64,000 nucleotides of DNA from Pantoea sp. At-9b (GTDB lineage Bacteria; Pseudomonadota; Gammaproteobacteria; Enterobacterales; Enterobacteriaceae). The stretch spans positions 1,674,001-1,738,000 of the forward strand of contig NC_014837.1 in assembly GCF_000175935.2 (NCBI RefSeq), in the 5' to 3' direction. The notes under the pieces are model-generated. The model was not told the origin of the DNA. It was given only the letters and a program-made list of their open reading frames with translations, and ran no database searches. Below, in pieces: positions 19,061-29,662 of the stretch (its first letter is position 1; the number at the start of each line of letters is the position of its first letter). A program made the translations under genes and the position numbers.

Positions 19061-20521
19061 CTACTCGCGACGATGTTCAACTTCCTGACGCTGAAAGATC
19101 ACTTCCATGCGGGCACCCCCTAACGGGCTGGTGGTGGCAATCACCTGACCGGCATACTGCTCAAGAATATCGCGCACCACGGCCAGTCCAAGGCCCTGAC
19201 CGGGGCGTAAGGTATCGGCGCGCTGACCCCGCACAAAGATCAAATCGCGCTTACTTTCGGGGATACCGGGACCATCATCGTCGATATACAGATGCAACGC
19301 TTTGTCGGTCTGACGTGCGGTGACCTCAATAAATTCCAGGCAATATTTGCAGGCGTTATCCAGTACGTTGCCCAGCACTTCCATAAAATCGTTCTGATCG
19401 CCGATAAAGGTCAGCTCAGGGGAAATGTCGAGGGTGATCTCCACCCCTTTACGTTGATAAACCTTGTTCAACGCCGAGCACAGGCTGTCGAGTAAGGCGG
19501 AGACGGAATGGAGATCGCGCTGCAACGGGTTGTGGTCGGCCTGCATGGTGGCACGATGCAGGTAATAACCAATTTGCTGCGAGATGCGGCTGATTTGCTC
19601 CAGCATCACCGGTTCGGCCTGTTCCACCGTCAGTTCTTTGCCGTTGCGCAGTGAGCGCAACGTGCTCTGCAACACCGCCAGCGGTGTTTTCAGGCTGTGG
19701 GTAAGGTCGGAAAGTGTGGTGCGATAACGTGTATAGCGCTGCCGTTCGTTGGAAAGCAACAGATTCAGATTGCGCACCAGGCTTTTCAGCTCCTGGGGGG
19801 GATTATCATCAAGGTTTTCGCGATGACCGGTTTCCAGCTCACGGACCTGAGAGGTGAGGTCACCAATGGGCCGCAGGCTCCAGTGCGCGGCCAGCCACAG
19901 CAGCGGGATCACCAGCAACAGATTGGCAGCCAGTACATAGCTAAACCATGACCACACCACATCCGAATGTTGCAACTCCTGCGGGATCGAATCGACCACC
20001 ACAATGGTCAACGCCGGTAAGTTGGTGGTGGCGTCATAGCGATTGACGGCTACCGAGTGGGTGAAGGTATCGTTGCTGTCGGTATCCCAGGCGTGCAGGC
20101 GTCTCTGTGCGACCAGGTTGTTCCCCATCGCCGCCAGGCTGGTGCGGTTGCTGGTGTCAATTTCGTAGAAATCAGGTTTGAGTAGCCACTCGCGCTGAAT
20201 TTTTTTGCGGATTTCTGGCACATCGCGCTGCTGCCACAGCAGTTTGCCGTGTTCATCGTAGATAAACACCAGCGTCGGGAAATTGAGCGTCATACGCTCG
20301 GGCTGGGCAATGGTCAGCTTGTTGTCCTGCCATTGGGCGAGCGTAAAGAACAGATTGCTTTCGCCGCGCATCACCCGGTAGGTATTTTTGTCGAAACTCA
20401 CCACGTAACCCACCACGGCAACCATGCCGTAGGAGAGGGAGAGGAATAACACAATGGCTGCGGTCGCCAGCAAAAAGCGGGCGCGCAGTGAGAAGGGGCG
20501 CAGTCGGCGCAACCAGTTCAT
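19061..20521 (-). CDS. phoQ: Sensor kinase PhoQ
   Basis: A 486-residue inner-membrane kinase of the PhoPQ system, which senses low Mg2+, acid and cationic peptides. Two membrane segments (about 17-38 and 193-214) flank a periplasmic PAS-like sensor; a HAMP domain follows, then the H-box LTHSLKTPL with the phosphorylated His, the N-box NVLDNACKY, and G-boxes DDDGPGIP and GQGLGLA. The periplasmic acidic cluster of E. coli (EDDDDAE before MTHSVAVN) is here WDTDSNDTF before THSVAVN, so it is weaker. It starts 3 bp after phoP. Confidence 0.96.
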   Translation of the reverse strand: MNWLRRLRPFSLRARFLLATAAIVLFLSLSYGMVAVVGYVVSFDKNTYRVMRGESNLFFTLAQWQDNKLTIAQPERMTLNFPTLVFIYDEHGKLLWQQRDVPEIRKKIQREWLLKPDFYEIDTSNRTSLAAMGNNLVAQRRLHAWDTDSNDTFTHSVAVNRYDATTNLPALTIVVVDSIPQELQHSDVVWSWFSYVLAANLLLVIPLLWLAAHWSLRPIGDLTSQVRELETGHRENLDDNPPQELKSLVRNLNLLLSNERQRYTRYRTTLSDLTHSLKTPLAVLQSTLRSLRNGKELTVEQAEPVMLEQISRISQQIGYYLHRATMQADHNPLQRDLHSVSALLDSLCSALNKVYQRKGVEITLDISPELTFIGDQNDFMEVLGNVLDNACKYCLEFIEVTARQTDKALHLYIDDDGPGIPESKRDLIFVRGQRADTLRPGQGLGLAVVRDILEQYAGQVIATTSPLGGARMEVIFQRQEVEHRRE

Positions 20522-20524
20522 TTA

Positions 20525-21193
20525 TCAGAGATCGAAGCGATAGCCCTGGCCGCGTACCGTGTTGATCACTTCCGTCGGATAGAGCGCGAGAATTTTTTTA
20601 CGCAGACGCCCCATCAGTACGTCGATGGTATGACTTTCACGCAATTCGGCATCGGGATAAAGCTGCAACATCAGCGAATCTTTGCTGACCACTTTGCCGG
20701 CGTTGCGGATCAGGGTTTCCACAATGGTGTATTCAAACGCTGTCAGTTTGACCTGTTCTTCATTGATGGTCAGCTCGCGCCGCGAGAGATCAACCTGAAA
20801 CGGTGACATTGAAATGATTTGGGACGCATGGCCGCTATTGCGACGCATCAGCGCCTGCAAACGTGCCGCCACTTCTTCGATATGGAAAGGTTTGGTGACG
20901 TAATCGTCGGCACCGGCTTCCAGCGCTTCCACTTTCGCCTGCCAGCCTTCACGCGCGGTCAGTACCAGAATCGGTTGGCGAATGGCATCGCCACGCCAGC
21001 GGCGGATCAGCGACATACCATCTTCGCCCGGCAGGCCGAGATCGACCAGTGCGATATCCGGTACATGCTCCTGGAGGAAATAATCGGCTTCTTTCGCATC
21101 TTCTGCGGCATCCACCTGATGGCCCATTTCACGCAATTGCACGGCGAGGTGATGACGCAGCAGCGCATTATCTTCCACAACCAGAACACGCAT
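20525..21193 (-). CDS. phoP: Response regulator PhoP
   Basis: A 222-residue OmpR/PhoB-type regulator. The receiver domain has the acidic pair at Glu7-Asp8, phospho-acceptor Asp51 in [12 protein letters not shown], Thr in LTAREG and Lys in VTKPF. The C-terminal winged helix ends [12 protein letters not shown] and [13 protein letters not shown]. It is the first gene of phoPQ. Confidence 0.97.
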   Translation of the reverse strand: MRVLVVEDNALLRHHLAVQLREMGHQVDAAEDAKEADYFLQEHVPDIALVDLGLPGEDGMSLIRRWRGDAIRQPILVLTAREGWQAKVEALEAGADDYVTKPFHIEEVAARLQALMRRNSGHASQIISMSPFQVDLSRRELTINEEQVKLTAFEYTIVETLIRNAGKVVSKDSLMLQLYPDAELRESHTIDVLMGRLRKKILALYPTEVINTVRGQGYRFDL

Positions 21194-21235
21194 AGCATTT
21201 CCTTACTTTCAACATATTGATAGAGAAAAGTATAT

Positions 21236-21258
21236 GCCAGGCCAGCTAAACCGCAGAT
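21236..21258 (-). promoter_or_regulatory. Possible PhoP box / phoP promoter region
   Basis: On the minus strand GGTTTAGCTGGCCTGGC lies upstream of a -10-like TATACT and the phoP start. The first half matches the PhoP half-site (T/G)GTTTA; the second half is poor. Autoregulation of phoPQ is known in enterobacteria, but only one half-site is convincing here. Confidence 0.25.
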
Positions 21259-21297
21259 TAACGCAGGCGAGCCGTGGCGCGCCTGCGCGGATAGCGA

Positions 21298-22716
<1,419 letters not shown>

Positions 22717-23358
22717 TTAATACGCCGTTCCCAGCCGGGATAAAATGGTTTTTGCCTCGCTCAGCAAACGCTGGCGCGAGAACATCAGCTGCAGGCGGCC
22801 ACCACCAACCTGCTGCCATAATACGGCAGAGCGGATACCCGCCAGTAGCGCGGCACGCACGCGGCCCTGAATCTGTGAGCTTTGTAACACCTGCGGTGAT
22901 CCGGTCACCTGAATGCGCGGGCCAAGCGGGCTTATCACGTCAACGTAAATCGCCGCCATCGCGCTGGTGATGGTGTCGGATTCCAGTTCGTAGTGCGCCA
23001 ACTGGCGATCGAGCTGGCTGATGCGTTGGGCCAGGGTGTTTAATGCCTGTTTGTTCCCGTGCAGTTTACGTTCCAGCACCATCAGACTCAGGGTATAGCG
23101 GGTTAACTCTGCACCGGCACCCTGACGGCTGCTGCTGTTCAGCACCGCCATCAGTGTTTCCAGCCCAAGGCGCAGATTGGCTTCATCATTGCCATACACC
23201 GCCAGCGTCGAGCCGGGATTGAGATCGAGCAGGCTGCGCAGTGACACGCTCAGCGCGTCATTATTGCAAGTGCCCTGATGCGCCAGTTGCTGGACCAGAT
23301 GTGCAGCCTGACAGACACCGGCCAGCGCCAGCGTAATCTCATAATAGTTTTTAGCCAC
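22717..23358 (-). CDS. hflD: High-frequency lysogenisation protein HflD
   Basis: A 213-residue helical, membrane-associated protein; in E. coli it binds phage lambda CII and promotes its degradation. The start is a GTG at 23358 ([14 protein letters not shown]), with CAGGAG about 6 nt upstream; it gives exactly the E. coli length. A reading from 23526 would overlap mnmA and is rejected. [13 protein letters not shown] and [15 protein letters not shown] are conserved. It sits between mnmA and purB, as in E. coli. Confidence 0.94.
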   Translation of the reverse strand: MAKNYYEITLALAGVCQAAHLVQQLAHQGTCNNDALSVSLRSLLDLNPGSTLAVYGNDEANLRLGLETLMAVLNSSSRQGAGAELTRYTLSLMVLERKLHGNKQALNTLAQRISQLDRQLAHYELESDTITSAMAAIYVDVISPLGPRIQVTGSPQVLQSSQIQGRVRAALLAGIRSAVLWQQVGGGRLQLMFSRQRLLSEAKTILSRLGTAY

Positions 23359-23392
23359 GCTTACTCCTGTATACGCGTCGGCAGCGCCGACC

Positions 23393-24505
23393 TTAGGCCG
23401 CTGCCCAGGGCAGACGCTGTTCAATAATGCCGCCACCGAGGCAAACATCGCCCAGGTAGAACACGGCAGACTGGCCCGGCGTGACAGCAGCAACCGGCTC
23501 ATCAAAACGGACTTCAATCCGGTCATCGCCGTGCGGAATAATTTCGCACGGGATATCGGTCTGGCGGTAACGGGTTTTCACTGTGCAGCGCAGCGGCGCG
23601 GTAATGGGCTGACGATCCACCCAATGTAGCTGCTGGGCAATCAGACCCACCGACATTAAACGCGGATGATCGCCGCCCTGGGCCACAATCAGGCGGTTGC
23701 GCGCGACGTCTTTATCCACCACGTACCAGGGATCGTCATTGCTTTCTTTGCGGCCACCAATACCCAGCCCTTTGCGCTGACCGAGGGTGTGATACATCAG
23801 CCCCTGATGCTCCCCGACGATTTCACCGTCAACGGTTTCAATCGCGCCCGGTTGAGCAGGGAGATAGCGGCCAAGGAAATCGCGGAATTTGCGTTCACCG
23901 ATAAAGCAGATACCGGTGGAATCTTTTTTCTTCGCGGTGATCAGATCAAGCTGCTCGGCAATGCGACGCACTTCGGGCTTTTCCAGTTCACCCACCGGGA
24001 ACAGGCTTTGCGCAACCTGCTCGTGGCTGAGGGTGTAGAGGAAATAGCTCTGATCTTTGTTGCCGTCGAGGCCGCGCAGCAGGCGGCTTTGACCGTCAAT
24101 ATCCTGACGACGCACATAGTGGCCGGTCGCGATAAAGTCGGCACCGAGATCTTCGGCGGCAAATTCGAGAAACGCTTTAAACTTGATCTCTTTGTTGCAC
24201 AGAATATCCGGGTTCGGCGTGCGGCCCGCTTTGTACTCTTCGAGGAAATGCTCAAAAACATTGTCCCAGTATTCAGCGGCGAAGTTAACTTTATGCAGTT
24301 TGATGCCGAGTTTGTCACAGACCGCCTGCGCATCAGCCAGGTCGTCAGCGGCAGTGCAATACTCCTCGCCGTCGTCTTCCTCCCAGTTCTTCATGAACAG
24401 GCCCTCGACCTGATAGCCCTGCTGTTGCAGTAACCAGGCGGAAACGGAAGAATCGACGCCGCCGGACATACCGACGATCACTTTTTTCTGGCTGTTGTCA
24501 GACAT
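23393..24505 (-). CDS. mnmA: tRNA-specific 2-thiouridylase MnmA
   Basis: A 370-residue enzyme that thiolates U34 of tRNA Lys, Glu and Gln. The PP-loop SGGVDSS (14-20) binds ATP; Cys103 ([12 protein letters not shown]) and Cys200 ([12 protein letters not shown]) are the catalytic pair. The start at 24505 ([12 protein letters not shown]) aligns with E. coli MnmA; the 15-residue extension upstream does not. Confidence 0.97.
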   Translation of the reverse strand: MSDNSQKKVIVGMSGGVDSSVSAWLLQQQGYQVEGLFMKNWEEDDGEEYCTAADDLADAQAVCDKLGIKLHKVNFAAEYWDNVFEHFLEEYKAGRTPNPDILCNKEIKFKAFLEFAAEDLGADFIATGHYVRRQDIDGQSRLLRGLDGNKDQSYFLYTLSHEQVAQSLFPVGELEKPEVRRIAEQLDLITAKKKDSTGICFIGERKFRDFLGRYLPAQPGAIETVDGEIVGEHQGLMYHTLGQRKGLGIGGRKESNDDPWYVVDKDVARNRLIVAQGGDHPRLMSVGLIAQQLHWVDRQPITAPLRCTVKTRYRQTDIPCEIIPHGDDRIEVRFDEPVAAVTPGQSAVFYLGDVCLGGGIIEQRLPWAAA

Positions 24506-24543
24506 GACGCACTCTTGATTACGATAAAAACAGGCGGCGTATT

Positions 24544-25020
24544 CTAGCACGCGGAAGCCGGGTGCGCACCCTCATGAAATGGCCACTGGAACGGGGCAAC
24601 CAGTTGCAGGGGATAGCGCGCGCCCTGTTGCCATAATCGCACACTTTCCGCCACCAGCGGCGAACGGAGCTTATCTGCGCTGATAATCTGCTCTGGCGTG
24701 AGCCACCAGCAGCAATCGATGTCATCGTCATGCGGGGTGGTTGCCACCGTTTCTGCCAGGTCCAGACCAAACAGGAAACGCACAAAAGGCGTATTATCCG
24801 GGGCAATCCACTGCTGTACGCCGAGAAAATAATCGGGTTTGGCCGTGATGCCGGTCTCTTCATACAATTCGCGCTGGACCGCTTCCAGCAACGTTTCATC
24901 CGCTTCCAGATGACCGGCCGGCTGGTTCCAGGTGGCGCGGCCATTGACCTGTTCTTCCACCACCAACAGTTGACCTTTAGCCTGCACGATGCACGCCACG
25001 GTGACATGAGGTTTAAACAT
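24544..25020 (-). CDS. nudJ: Nudix phosphatase NudJ
   Basis: A 158-residue Nudix hydrolase, in E. coli a phosphatase of thiamine pyrophosphate and HMP-PP. The Nudix box runs from [13 protein letters not shown] to RELYEETGI, with the Gly, Arg-Glu and Glu-Glu positions intact. It lies between rluE and mnmA on the same strand with gaps of 16 and 38 bp, so one transcription unit is likely. Confidence 0.94.
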   Translation of the reverse strand: MFKPHVTVACIVQAKGQLLVVEEQVNGRATWNQPAGHLEADETLLEAVQRELYEETGITAKPDYFLGVQQWIAPDNTPFVRFLFGLDLAETVATTPHDDDIDCCWWLTPEQIISADKLRSPLVAESVRLWQQGARYPLQLVAPFQWPFHEGAHPASAC

Positions 25021-25036
25021 CGATTCTCCCGGATTG

Positions 25037-25690
25037 TTAACCTGAAGTTATTGAAAATTCTGCGCTGATATCACGCCATTCACCCGGTGCCAGATGATCT
25101 AACTGATATTCCCCCATGGCATAACGAATCAGGCGCAGGGTGGGGAAACCGATATGTGCCGTCATCCGGCGTACCTGGCGGTTACGTCCTTCATATAAGG
25201 TGATTTTCAGCCAACAGGTCGGGATCGCTTTGCGCTCGCGGATCGGCGGCTGGCGTGGCCACAGCCATTCCGGCGCGGCGACCCGCTCGACACCGGCAGG
25301 CAGGGTGGGGCCATCATTCAGCGTGACGCCGCTCCGCAGGCGGGATAAATCTGAATCCTGCGGCTCGCCTTCCACCTGCACAAAATAGATCTTACCGGTA
25401 CGCTTACCGGGCTGTGTCAGCCGCGCCTGGAGTGCACCATCGTTGGTTAACACCATCAGCCCTTCACTGTCGCGATCGAGGCGGCCTGCGGCGTAGACGT
25501 CCGTGACCGGCACGAAATCCTTCAGGGTGCGGCGTCCGGCCTCATCGCTAAATTGCGGTAAAACATCGAAAGGTTTGTTAAAGAGTATGACGCGTAACGG
25601 GCCTTTTGGCCGCGCATCGCGGCGGACAGGCTTACGCGCCGGGCCGCTGAATCGTTTATCCTGGTGAATTCGTTGGGAAGTTTTTCGCAT
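25037..25690 (-). CDS. rluE: 23S rRNA pseudouridine synthase RluE
   Basis: A 217-residue enzyme that makes pseudouridine 2457 of 23S rRNA. The basic N-terminus is followed by [14 protein letters not shown]; the catalytic Asp lies in [12 protein letters not shown]; the family motif [20 protein letters not shown] is near the C-terminus. The start at 25690 ([10 protein letters not shown]) corresponds to the E. coli start; an upstream TTG at 25711 is rejected. It is divergent from icd. Confidence 0.95.
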   Translation of the reverse strand: MRKTSQRIHQDKRFSGPARKPVRRDARPKGPLRVILFNKPFDVLPQFSDEAGRRTLKDFVPVTDVYAAGRLDRDSEGLMVLTNDGALQARLTQPGKRTGKIYFVQVEGEPQDSDLSRLRSGVTLNDGPTLPAGVERVAAPEWLWPRQPPIRERKAIPTCWLKITLYEGRNRQVRRMTAHIGFPTLRLIRYAMGEYQLDHLAPGEWRDISAEFSITSG

Positions 25691-25821
25691 GGGCTTTGCA
25701 GTCGGTGACAATCAGCGCATTATAACGCGAAACTGCGGTGATTGGCGCGGCGGAAATATTCAAGTAGTATTGACGCGCATCTTACAAATCATTAACAAAA
25801 AATCGCTCGAAGGAGAGGTTA

Positions 25822-27072
25822 ATGGAAAGCAAAGTAGTTGTTCCGGCGGAAGGTCAGAAAATCACCCTGGATCAGGGCAAACTGGTAGTACCAAATAACC
25901 CGATCATCCCCTACATTGAAGGTGACGGCATCGGTGTTGACGTTTCCCCCGTGATGCTGAAGGTGGTTGATGCCGCTGTGAAGAAAGCCTACAACGGCGA
26001 GCGAAAAATTTCCTGGATGGAAATTTACACCGGTGAGAAATCAGTAGAACTCTATGGCCAGGACGTCTGGCTGCCGCAGGAAACCCTCGATTTAATCAAA
26101 GAATATCGCGTTGCCATCAAAGGCCCGCTGACCACACCGGTTGGTGGCGGTATTCGTTCTCTGAACGTTGCGCTGCGTCAGGAGCTGGATCTGTACGTGT
26201 GTCTGCGTCCGGTACGCTACTACAAAGGCACCCCAAGCCCGGTAAAACGTCCTGAAGATACCGACATGGTGATCTTCCGTGAAAACTCCGAAGATATCTA
26301 TGCCGGTATCGAGTGGAAAGCCGGTACGCCGGAAGCGGACAAAGTGATCAAGTTCCTGCGTGAAGAGATGGGTGTGAAGAAAATTCGCTTCCCGCAGCAG
26401 TGTGGTATTGGCGTGAAGCCGTGTTCAGAAGAAGGTACCAAACGTCTGGTACGTGCGGCAGTGGAATACACCATCACTAACGATCGTGACTCCCTGACGC
26501 TGGTGCACAAAGGCAACATCATGAAGTTCACCGAAGGTTCTTTCAAAGACTGGGGTTACCAGCTGGTGAAAGAAGAGTTCGGCGGCGAGCTGATCGATGG
26601 CGGCCCGTGGATGAAGTTCAAAAACCCCAACACCGGTAAAGAGATCATCGTGAAAGACGTGATCGCTGATGCCTTCCTGCAACAGATCCTGCTGCGTCCG
26701 GCTGAGTACGACGTTATCGCTTGTATGAACCTGAACGGTGACTACATCTCTGACGCCCTGGCGGCGCAGGTTGGCGGTATCGGTATCGCACCGGGTGCGA
26801 ACATCGGTGACGAATGTGCACTGTTCGAAGCGACTCACGGTACGGCACCGAAGTACGCAGGTCAGGACAAAGTGAACCCAGGTTCCGTTATCCTCTCCGC
26901 TGAAATGATGCTGCGTCATCTGGAGTGGTTCGAAGCCGCAGACCTGATTGTTAAAGGCATGGAAGGCGCAATCGCCAACAAAACCGTGACCTATGACTTC
27001 GAACGTCTGATGGAAGGCGCTAAACTGCTGAAATGTTCAGAGTTTGGTGACGCGATTATCGCGAATATGTAA
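25822..27072 (+). CDS. icd: Isocitrate dehydrogenase (NADP+)
   Basis: A 416-residue TCA-cycle enzyme, the E. coli length and nearly identical in sequence. Ser113 in [12 protein letters not shown] is the residue phosphorylated by AceK. Arg and Asp substrate and metal residues occur in [12 protein letters not shown] and [12 protein letters not shown]; the dehydrogenase signature starts at [21 protein letters not shown] precedes the ATG. The 3' end, a common phage integration site, is intact with no visible duplicate downstream. Confidence 0.98.
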   Translation: MESKVVVPAEGQKITLDQGKLVVPNNPIIPYIEGDGIGVDVSPVMLKVVDAAVKKAYNGERKISWMEIYTGEKSVELYGQDVWLPQETLDLIKEYRVAIKGPLTTPVGGGIRSLNVALRQELDLYVCLRPVRYYKGTPSPVKRPEDTDMVIFRENSEDIYAGIEWKAGTPEADKVIKFLREEMGVKKIRFPQQCGIGVKPCSEEGTKRLVRAAVEYTITNDRDSLTLVHKGNIMKFTEGSFKDWGYQLVKEEFGGELIDGGPWMKFKNPNTGKEIIVKDVIADAFLQQILLRPAEYDVIACMNLNGDYISDALAAQVGGIGIAPGANIGDECALFEATHGTAPKYAGQDKVNPGSVILSAEMMLRHLEWFEAADLIVKGMEGAIANKTVTYDFERLMEGAKLLKCSEFGDAIIANM

Positions 27073-27090
27073 CACCCTGCGGTGTCTTTA

Positions 27091-27125
27091 CCCTGATCAC
27101 CGGTTGGGTGATCAGGGTAGTTTTC
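27091..27125 (+). terminator. icd terminator
   Basis: CCCTGATCACC (27091-27101) pairs perfectly with GGTGATCAGGG (27107-27117), loop GGTTG; TAGTTTTC follows. A smaller ACACCCTGCGGTGT hairpin precedes it. Confidence 0.75.
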
Positions 27126-27183
27126 TGCCTGCAAAGCCGCTCAAAATAAACTGCAATGGCTCGTTACAAACAGATTTGTTAAG

Positions 27184-27687
27184 TTAGCGGATAAAGGTTC
27201 GTTTTACGCGAACGGATGTCATGAAGTATGGAATCCAAATAAGAGCCGTTATCACATTTCTGAAAACAGGGACAAGTTCATTATATCCAATTTTGACGTT
27301 GGGGATTAACATGTAAAGCAGATAGACATTTAATGACATTGTTGCCACGACTGATATCAAAAAGAAAATATAAAACGTGGGCAGGATCTTTTTCTTTTTT
27401 AAGAAAAAGGAAAGGACTGTGACTGTGAACAGGAATTGTCCAATATAAATAGCAAGAGAGAGTATGAAGAAAGTTTTTGCATTGGCATTCAGGTGCGAAT
27501 AATTTTCTGTCATAACTTTAAACGCATCTGTCATTGAAAAAAGATAGGAAGCAGCAGTGACTATCAGCCCTATCAGGGGTAAAAACAGAACCCCCCCAAT
27601 TTTTCTGAAATGTTTTTCTTCACATTTATCGCAAAACTCTCTGTCCTGAGGTATTTCCACCCCACACTTTGTGCATCCCCATTCCAT
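27184..27687 (-). CDS. Zinc-ribbon membrane protein, DUF2569-like
   Basis: A 167-residue protein. The N-terminus is a zinc ribbon with CTKCGVEIP and FCDKCEEKH. Four membrane segments follow: about 28-50, 68-92, 103-125 and 135-152. Residue order (GGVLFLPLIGLI near the start, YFMTSVRVKRTFIR at the end) fits the DUF2569 family, function unknown. The start at 27687 has CCAAGG 7 nt upstream; the longer reading to 27720 does not. The gene is clearly more AT-rich than icd, which suggests later acquisition. It stands alone between icd and a methyltransferase gene. Confidence 0.7.
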   Translation of the reverse strand: MEWGCTKCGVEIPQDREFCDKCEEKHFRKIGGVLFLPLIGLIVTAASYLFSMTDAFKVMTENYSHLNANAKTFFILSLAIYIGQFLFTVTVLSFFLKKKKILPTFYIFFLISVVATMSLNVYLLYMLIPNVKIGYNELVPVFRNVITALIWIPYFMTSVRVKRTFIR

Positions 27688-27888
27688 AGATAAACCTTGG
27701 AAATATTTAATAGTTATCATTAGATTATGCGTTCAGTAACGCGGATGCAACGGTATCGGGAGCCATGTATACAATACTGATAATTTATGAATTAATTTGA
27801 GTTTGGAGAGAATATTCACAATGTCGGTAAGAAATTCTGCTTCAGATTGGATGCGCGTTCGATTCAAATACCCAGGTCAAACCAGACG

Positions 27889-28767
27889 TCATTTGGTCGC
27901 AGCCACCACATAGCATTCACCTGGTGCCTCGAACCCCTTCGTCGTTTCGTAGCAATGTAATGACGTCTCGATTTCATGCCAGGCGGATTCTCGTTCCGTG
28001 CAGGGAAGGGACGCCATCATCGCATTGAATCCACCAAATGCTTCGCGGGCGACCCTAACGTACTCCGTTGCGCTGGCCGCGCGATGCGGGACGAGCACGG
28101 TGCTGATCGAAAGGTTGCTAAACCCCGCCTGGATAAACAAGCGTTGGAGCACTTCCGGGTAGCCGAGGCTAAAGGGACCGGGTTGTCCTGCAACCGGGGG
28201 AGGGAGCTGCGCCCGTCTGCGGATAATTGACGCGGGTATTGCCCCCCAACTGTTGCGATCGGCTGTTGAAAAAACCGCCACCGCAACATGCCCGCCGGGT
28301 TTCAATACCCGATGCCACTCGCGCAGCGCAGCCCCAGGATGGGGCATATACATCAGACCAAGCCGACAGATTACGGCATCAAATGACGCATCCGGCAGAG
28401 ATAACACCTCACCATCCATGACTCGGGTAGCAACCTGTGTTAATCCGCGGTCACTGGCCGCCTGACGCGCCAACGCAATAATGCCGTCTGAAATATCGGT
28501 GGCTAATACATAACCTTCGAGCCCAACGCGTTCGGCAGCACTGAACGCGGGTTCACCTGCTCCTGCGGCGATATCCAGCACGTGCTGCCGTGGTTGGATA
28601 AAGGCTGAGTCGAGAATCTGGCGGGTCAGTTCACCATACCAACGTTCCAAAGTGGCGTGCCAGTAATGCCATGCAGCACCATCTTTATTCCATTGCTCTC
28701 GCTGTGTTTGTTTGTACTGTTCAGCATCGAATGACGTGGACGGATCTATCATGTTATTCATTCCCAT
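27889..28767 (-). CDS. SAM-dependent methyltransferase, UbiE/COQ5-like
   Basis: A 292-residue class I methyltransferase. Motif I is HVLDIAAGAGEPAF; ATDISDGIIALAR follows, then AVICRLGLMYMPHPGAALRE and LKPGGHVAVAVF, the usual Methyltransf_11 order. The substrate cannot be told. No operon partner is nearby. ATGs at 28767, 28761 and 28752 are possible starts; the ribosome site is weak for all. Confidence 0.8.
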   Translation of the reverse strand: MGMNNMIDPSTSFDAEQYKQTQREQWNKDGAAWHYWHATLERWYGELTRQILDSAFIQPRQHVLDIAAGAGEPAFSAAERVGLEGYVLATDISDGIIALARQAASDRGLTQVATRVMDGEVLSLPDASFDAVICRLGLMYMPHPGAALREWHRVLKPGGHVAVAVFSTADRNSWGAIPASIIRRRAQLPPPVAGQPGPFSLGYPEVLQRLFIQAGFSNLSISTVLVPHRAASATEYVRVAREAFGGFNAMMASLPCTERESAWHEIETSLHCYETTKGFEAPGECYVVAATK

Positions 28768-28864
28768 GATTAATCATTGCCTTTACGGGACAGTATAGAC
28801 AAGCAGCGAACCCTTGGCGCATAGGTGATGATTACCGTGCTAATAATAAACATAGCAACAAAAG

Positions 28865-29065
28865 TTAAGTTTCCACCGGCAATTTTTGAGATGATTCTGA
28901 TGCCCCTTCAAGAGCTAAGCCATTGCGAGTGCCGGAGATAAGCGCCGGGTGGGGCATTACCTCTTCTACGCGATAAATTGTGCTGTCACCCTTCTCCCAC
29001 GCGGCAAAATTTTGAACCAAGTAACATACACAGCGAACATTTCGTGCCTTCCCGTCACCAAACCG
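28865..29065 (-). other. Open frame without a start codon, possible gene remnant
   Basis: In this otherwise empty gap of about 320 bp (28780-29096) one minus-strand frame is open for 66 codons to a TAA, with no good start. It reads CYLVQNFAAWEKGD and MPHPALISGTRNGLALEGA. It may be the remains of a gene or part of a dispersed non-coding repeat. Confidence 0.25.
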
Positions 29066-29096
29066 CTATCGTCAGCGCTCAATTCAAGGAGGCGCT

Positions 29097-29294
29097 ATGC
29101 AGGGTGTGATGAAGTTCGTTAAAGGCTGGTTGCTGTTTTCGTTGCTGTGGGGCGTGTTTATGTGGTTTGTCTCCTGGCAGGCGCAGGGCAAGGAGATTGG
29201 CTTGGCGGTAGTGATGAGCCTGTATGCCGGACTGATCTACCAGGCACTGATGACCATGGTGGCCCGCTACAAAGCACGTAAATCGCAGGCATAA
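29097..29294 (+). CDS. Small two-segment membrane protein
   Basis: A 65-residue protein with two hydrophobic segments (about 9-27 and 35-56) and a basic tail RYKARKSQA. A strong AAGGAGG site lies 5 nt before the ATG. It resembles the many small inner-membrane proteins of enterobacteria; function not recognised. A small secreted-protein gene follows about 110 bp downstream. Confidence 0.65.
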   Translation: MQGVMKFVKGWLLFSLLWGVFMWFVSWQAQGKEIGLAVVMSLYAGLIYQALMTMVARYKARKSQA

Positions 29295-29402
29295 TTTTCG
29301 CATCTGCTCAATGCTCCCCACGCAGCTTTGCGTGGCACTGACATTAATTTGCACAGGATCAGGCACGCTAAGCGCACTTTGGACCACTTTGCAGGTGAGT
29401 TG

Positions 29403-29606
29403 ATGATGAGGAAGTTGCCGCTAGCCGCCTGGTTTTTTCTGCTGTTGTCATTCGGTTCTTGTGCGCAGCCCTTGCCGGGGCCAACGAGTCTGCATGTGCA
29501 TAGCGGCCGCCATCTGGATGCCGGAAACAGCGGCATGGCGGATGTGGCGGAAACGCCAGATGAACATATTCAGGAGCGGCAGGATGAGGTGGGGTATCAC
29601 CAATAA
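29403..29606 (+). CDS. Small secreted protein or lipoprotein
   Basis: A 67-residue protein starting MMRKLPLAAWFFLLLSFGSC. A hydrophobic signal is followed by GSC, a poor lipobox (Phe at -3), then a polar His- and Glu-rich tail (SLHVHSGRH, DEHIQERQDEV). AGGTGAG precedes twin ATGs at 29403 and 29406. It is convergent with the chitinase gene and shares its terminator hairpin region. Function unknown. Confidence 0.5.
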   Translation: MMRKLPLAAWFFLLLSFGSCAQPLPGPTSLHVHSGRHLDAGNSGMADVAETPDEHIQERQDEVGYHQ

Positions 29607-29635
29607 AAAAAGCTGCGGTAGAAGCTACCGCAGCT
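29604..29635 (-). terminator. Chitinase terminator
   Basis: AGCTGCGGTAG-AAG-CTACCGCAGCT is a perfect 11-bp stem with a 3-nt loop. On the minus strand it is followed at once by seven U, a textbook rho-independent terminator 28 nt past the chitinase stop. Confidence 0.9.
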
Positions 29636-29662
29636 CGGGTTACAACGTTGACGGCTTACCAC

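Noticed and set aside
27821..27913. 30-codon plus-strand frame with a GGAGAG ribosome-site-like stretch
   Set aside because: It runs into the convergent methyltransferase gene and shows no protein-like features; GGAGAG is 10 nt away.
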